DNA of 64,000 nucleotides, from contig CM035416.1 in assembly GCA_020310875.1 (NCBI GenBank), forward strand, positions 3,741,709 through 3,805,708, written 5' to 3'. Shown here one piece after another: positions 61,603 to 64,000 of this stretch. This DNA comes from Ceratopteris richardii (taxonomy: Eukaryota > Streptophyta > Polypodiopsida > Polypodiales > Pteridaceae). The notes beneath the pieces are model-generated. The model made no database searches, was not told where the DNA came from, and saw only the letters and a program-made list of their open reading frames with translations. The position numbers and the translations under genes are program-made. Position 1 is the first letter of the stretch. Each line of letters opens with the position of its first letter.

Positions 61603-61882
61603 CATATTTTATTTTCACATGGAGCATTTTTCATGCATCAATATGGGTCATTGGAGACCCAAGGAATGGAGAATCACACTACAGGAGATGTTTAATTGGT
61701 TTTAGCACACTACATTCTCAAGAATTTTTTTTGTGGAACGAGTTAGGGAGTCACATTTGGCAAAAGTTGCAAGATGGATGCAACACAAAATTGCTAGTGA
61801 GAAATGGAAGTCATCATTAGGACCTCTCCATCATGCTAAGTGGCATGCTAAAAGACAACAACAAGGCTTGACTTGGAAGTAA

Positions 61883-62080
61883 AGTGAATTCATTATATCC
61901 CATTATGTGGTAAATCATAGGATTAATATATTCTTGGTATCAACGTGTTACTATTTGTATTATTATATTATGTATGTTTCAAAACTAGTTTTTTCCATTC
62001 TATGGTGAATAGATAGCTTTAAAAGACACTCTATAAATAGAGAGAACTCACTCCATTTCACACTTTTGTAACTCAAGAGA
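61883..62080 (+). promoter_or_regulatory. intergenic region with TATA box upstream of the H3-like frame
   Basis: An AT-rich 198 bp between the transposase-like stop and the H3-like start codon. TATAAATAG at 62032-62040 stands 41 bp before the ATG at 62081, so transcription could start near 62065 with a leader of about 15-20 nt. Presence of a promoter argues against a simple reverse-transcribed gene copy, though the TATA could be chance in AT-rich DNA. Confidence 0.45.
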
Positions 62081-62881
62081 ATGGAACGCAGCAAGCAAAC
62101 TGCAAGGAAAGACCACACGGTCTATCCTAGTCATGTTCAAGGAACTCAATGCCCACCATAATTGCAACCCCCCCAGAGACGTCAAAGTGATTTCCACACC
62201 ACTTTTAGGCCTCTCTCACATGATGGCACACCATCTGGGAGCAATCCATCAAGAGAATACAAAATGTCTAATAAACACAAGGATTGGTCTCAAGGACAGT
62301 CAAATTCAGACTCTGATGATGAGCCACTAGAGAGGACACCTATCAAGGCAAGACCCAAACAAGTGGTGAGGAGAACATTTATATCAGAGAGTGATTCGAA
62401 TGGAGAACCATCGAATAATGAAGAAAGCATCACTCAACTTCCATGGAATCAAGTGCACATTCCAAGGAGCCATAGGATAACACATGGAGGCAAAACACTT
62501 CCATAGGGGCAAGGCCAAATACCAGCAGAGGAGGAAAGGGAGCAAAGCCAACACACACATCAACAAGAAAATGTGGCAAATGAAGATGGATCCTCACATT
62601 GAGCACATTAGAGGAAAAAGAATTATGAACCATTATGTAAACATCAACAACAACCTAGCATACCTCGCAATGCAAGAGCTCCACAAAAACGATGAAGACA
62701 CTATAGAGCATTTGCAGAGATACAACACTATCACAAATCATTTGAGCTTCTAATACCACAAAGACCATTTGCAAGAGTGGTAAAGGAAGAACTTCAAAGC
62801 TATTGTACAGGTTTATAAGTACAAGGGATAGCACTTGAGGTACTTCAAGAGGCAACATAGGCCTACCTCATCTCTTACAAA
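62081..62881 (+). pseudogene. long-tailed histone H3 variant (CENH3-like) pseudogene
   Basis: One frame from 62081 starts MERSKQTARKDHTVYPSHVQ, matching H3 ARTKQTARKS around Lys4 and Lys9. A tail of about 200 codons follows, polar with an acidic Ser-rich patch (SNSDSDDEPLERTP) and basic PKQVVRR. The frame reaches PRNARAPQKR, RHYR and, at 62708-62881, the histone fold: AEIQHYHKSFELLI, PFARVVKEELQ, then ALEVLQEAT and AYLI. Against canonical H3 (ALREIRRY to LVGLF) about 27 of 58 positions agree without a gap. LLIP and VKE recall centromeric H3; the H3-length loop 1 does not. Helix 3 (LCAIHAKRV) is not found. Seven in-frame stops (62159, 62504, 62600, 62609, 62693, 62816, 62858) and no frameshift show a pseudogene. 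A retroposed copy or an intronless gene are both possible. Confidence 0.75.
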
Positions 62882-62989
62882 ATCATCCTTTGGCAACTTT
62901 CCAATGTACTTTGCCAAGGATGAGCCACTTCTGTGAGAAGATCGATCTCCACTAGACCTTGCCGCAAACTTGTCCACTTCAATGGCTTC
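62879..62989 (-). CDS. internal exon of unknown minus-strand gene
   Basis: A 111-bp open stretch encodes 37 residues (EAIEVDKFAARSSGDRSSHR, SGSSLAKYIGKLPKDDF). It lies between a good acceptor (TTTTCTTGCTTAATAG) and a good donor (GTAAGA), both in phase 0. I do not recognise the protein. It begins exactly where the opposite-strand H3-like homology ends, so the two are convergent. Confidence 0.4.
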
Positions 62990-63067
62990 CTATTAAGCAA
63001 GAAAATGATAATTCAAGCTCCAATCTTATCAAAGTAAATTATCCAAACCTTTAATAAGCACTTACAT
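62990..63067 (-). other. candidate 78-bp intron, minus strand
   Basis: Minus strand GATGAT|GTAAGTGC ... TTTTCTTGCTTAATAG|GAAGCC. Both ends are near consensus and the flanking frames join in phase 0 (EEEDKLHD to EAIEVDKF). Confidence 0.5.
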
Positions 63068-63220
63068 CATGAAGCTTGTCTTCTTCCTCCCCTCTTCCAA
63101 GGGCATCAAGACCTATGCTAGAATGGGCCATCCCACTTTGCTCTACTACTAGGGATGTAGGTACTTTGTTCTTCATTATTCTCTCTCGTGAGTGCATTGA
63201 ACTCTTCTTCCGTAATATAA
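63068..63220 (-). CDS. probable exon of the same minus-strand gene
   Basis: An open minus-strand frame, MHSRERIMKNKVPTSLVVEQ followed by SGMAHSSIGLDALGRGEEED and KLHD, runs to the donor at 63067. The upstream edge is not defined; I found no acceptor that joins it cleanly to the large exon beyond 63295. No known domain. Confidence 0.35.
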
Positions 63221-63294
63221 TTTTTATCATTTGTCAAGACATCCTTGCACACCATCGCTACGGTGTGTGTCATAGAATCACATAGTGGGATAGC

Positions 63295-64000
63295 TTACTT
63301 TTCAAGTATATCATATGTATTATCAAGTGGAACATTTGACATAGTGGAGAAAAGACTTAGGCACTCATCCAGGCGGAGTCCAAATGCCTTCTCAATATCA
63401 TGAATGAAAATGAACTCCTCTCCATCGACAATGATGATGGAAAGATATTCAATTTCCACCTCTAGTAATGTGGGCTCAAAGGGGTTGAGATTTGATGGTG
63501 GGGGCTCTTCCATGGTTGATTTCTCACACAGTTTTTTATCCACACCACCATGGAACTCTTGGTGGACTATGCCACTCTCTCTGGCTAAGTCTATGACCTC
63601 TGGTTGAGGCTCATTTTTTTCATGAACAAATCCCCCTATGAGAAGGTTGGGGAGATCCATGGGTGCTGGCTCTAGCTCCTCATTGATGATAAATATTGTT
63701 GTGGAAATGTAAGAAAGGTACCTAGTACCCATCCTCTTCTTTTTGTTAAGTTGTTTTACCAAAGGCACAATTTCATCCAATAAATGCTCTACATGGTCAG
63801 CGATTGCCATGAAGCCCTTAAGGCAATTCATGAAAGCTTCATCACCTTGATGAATGTAGAGCAAAAGGTCACATAGGACCCACTTACCCTCATAAGGTGG
63901 GATATCTATGGAAAAGCATAAGATGTAGTACCCAAGGAACTCTATGATTTCCTTGAGCACATCAAAGTTGAGTTGAATTGACTTGTCCAAATCAAGGACT
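63295..64000 (-). CDS. large open frame of unknown function, running off the window
   Basis: At least 231 residues on the minus strand, open to the right edge of the window, so the true start is outside. The text includes NFDVLKEIIEFLGYYILCFS, YEGKWVLCDLLLYIHQGDEA, HLLDEIVPLVKQLNKKKRMG, and an acidic Pro-rich region (EKNEPQPEVIDLA, EEPPPSNLNPFEPTLLEVEI). It ends LEK-stop at 63295, or may splice at the GTAAGC just before the stop (63298-63293) into the smaller exons on its left. I do not recognise a family. It could be a host gene, or part of a transposable element not otherwise visible. Confidence 0.45.
   Translation of the reverse strand, partial: VLDLDKSIQLNFDVLKEIIEFLGYYILCFSIDIPPYEGKWVLCDLLLYIHQGDEAFMNCLKGFMAIADHVEHLLDEIVPLVKQLNKKKRMGTRYLSYISTTIFIINEELEPAPMDLPNLLIGGFVHEKNEPQPEVIDLARESGIVHQEFHGGVDKKLCEKSTMEEPPPSNLNPFEPTLLEVEIEYLSIIIVDGEEFIFIHDIEKAFGLRLDECLSLFSTMSNVPLDNTYDILEK

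Larger units (their letters stand above)
59212..61882 (+). pseudogene. decayed DNA-transposase-like gene with three tiny introns
   Basis: Exons 59212-59767, 59830-60362, 60432-61533 and 61603-61882 are separated by GT-AG introns of 62, 69 and 69 bp. The protein starts MTPAATHAHH. It has a basic region, a short coiled coil (LESAIKSLEEHNHILEQD), YALRSFVEDA across intron 1, and CDEARVSTRAYTALYSLLKQ. Next come LKFILKLDECQIIKE, VEWHLGRDLKTIKCMLG with YPCPYC, FCTLHAFMKIWDRLLKLHI, and MHQYGSLETQGMENH. The Asp of KLDE, the Asp of GRDLK and the Glu of GMENH are spaced as in RNase H-fold (D/D/E) transposases with a CxxC insert. I cannot name the superfamily; a domesticated host gene is possible. It is broken: in-frame stops (for example after IIKE, after KDIW and after YCT), a shift in an A-run near 61142, and another in the last exon. 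Confidence 0.5.

Noticed and set aside
62081-62881. Canonical H3.1 or H3.3 gene
   Set aside because: Tail length, lack of the PGTV-type stretch before the first helix, LLIP in place of LLIR, and only about half identity in the fold exclude a canonical H3.

Overview
The window reads as nuclear DNA of a land plant with a large, repeat-rich genome. The signs are Ty1/Copia elements primed by initiator-Met tRNA (TGGTATCAGAGC-type sites), Ty3/Gypsy elements with a TGGCGCCGTTGCCGGGGA primer site of the kind used by Athila-like plant lineages, long plant-style extra open reading frames at the 3' end of two Gypsy elements, and very short GT-AG introns in the one multi-exon gene-like region. I cannot name the species. 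Nothing bacterial is present: there are no operons, ribosome binding sites or CRISPR arrays. About 58.5 of the 64 kb is a nest of LTR retrotransposons; ordinary gene-like sequence appears only in the last 5.4 kb.

Layout from the left: a Gypsy reverse-transcriptase fragment (-); the 3' end of a plus-strand LTR element with a 1288-bp LTR; an old Copia element A (-) whose 5' LTR is split by a second, short Copia element B (-, about 6949-10893); an old plus-strand Gypsy element P (about 11080-16365) that has received a small GTACGGTAC-rich terminal-inverted-repeat element and a solo Copia LTR; two truncated minus-strand Copia elements C and D; a Gypsy integrase fragment; and a second B-family Copia element B2 (-, 23453-45554). 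B2 is split by a young 17.3-kb Gypsy element G1 (+, 25994-43278, 659-bp LTRs differing at about seven sites, perfect 5-bp target duplication AACCA). The right LTR of B2 is entered by another large Gypsy element G2 (-, 45555-55575). Then come the 3' end and LTR of a G1 relative (G3a) and a pol fragment of the same lineage (G3b, to about 58575).

G1 is the best-preserved element. It has LTRs, primer site, a leader packed with about 24 exact copies of CCATCGCGA, gag, a long pol with protease, reverse transcriptase, RNase H, two integrase-type zinc-binding motifs and an integrase core, then a second retropepsin-like domain after the integrase, and a 1500-codon ORF3 that runs through the polypurine tract into the 3' LTR. 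G2 has an ORF3 of similar plan in the same place.

The last 5.4 kb differs. From 59212 to 61882 (+) there is a decayed four-exon gene with three introns of 62-69 bp, whose product looks like an RNase H-fold (D/D/E) DNA transposase of a group I cannot name. From 62081 (+), 41 bp after a TATA box, one reading frame begins M-E-R-S-K-Q-T-A-R-K, continues through a tail of about 200 codons, and ends in a recognisable histone H3 fold (62708-62881). It is a long-tailed, CENH3-like H3 variant, now a pseudogene with in-frame stops but no frameshift. It converges on a minus-strand, intron-containing gene of unknown function that leaves the window at 64000.
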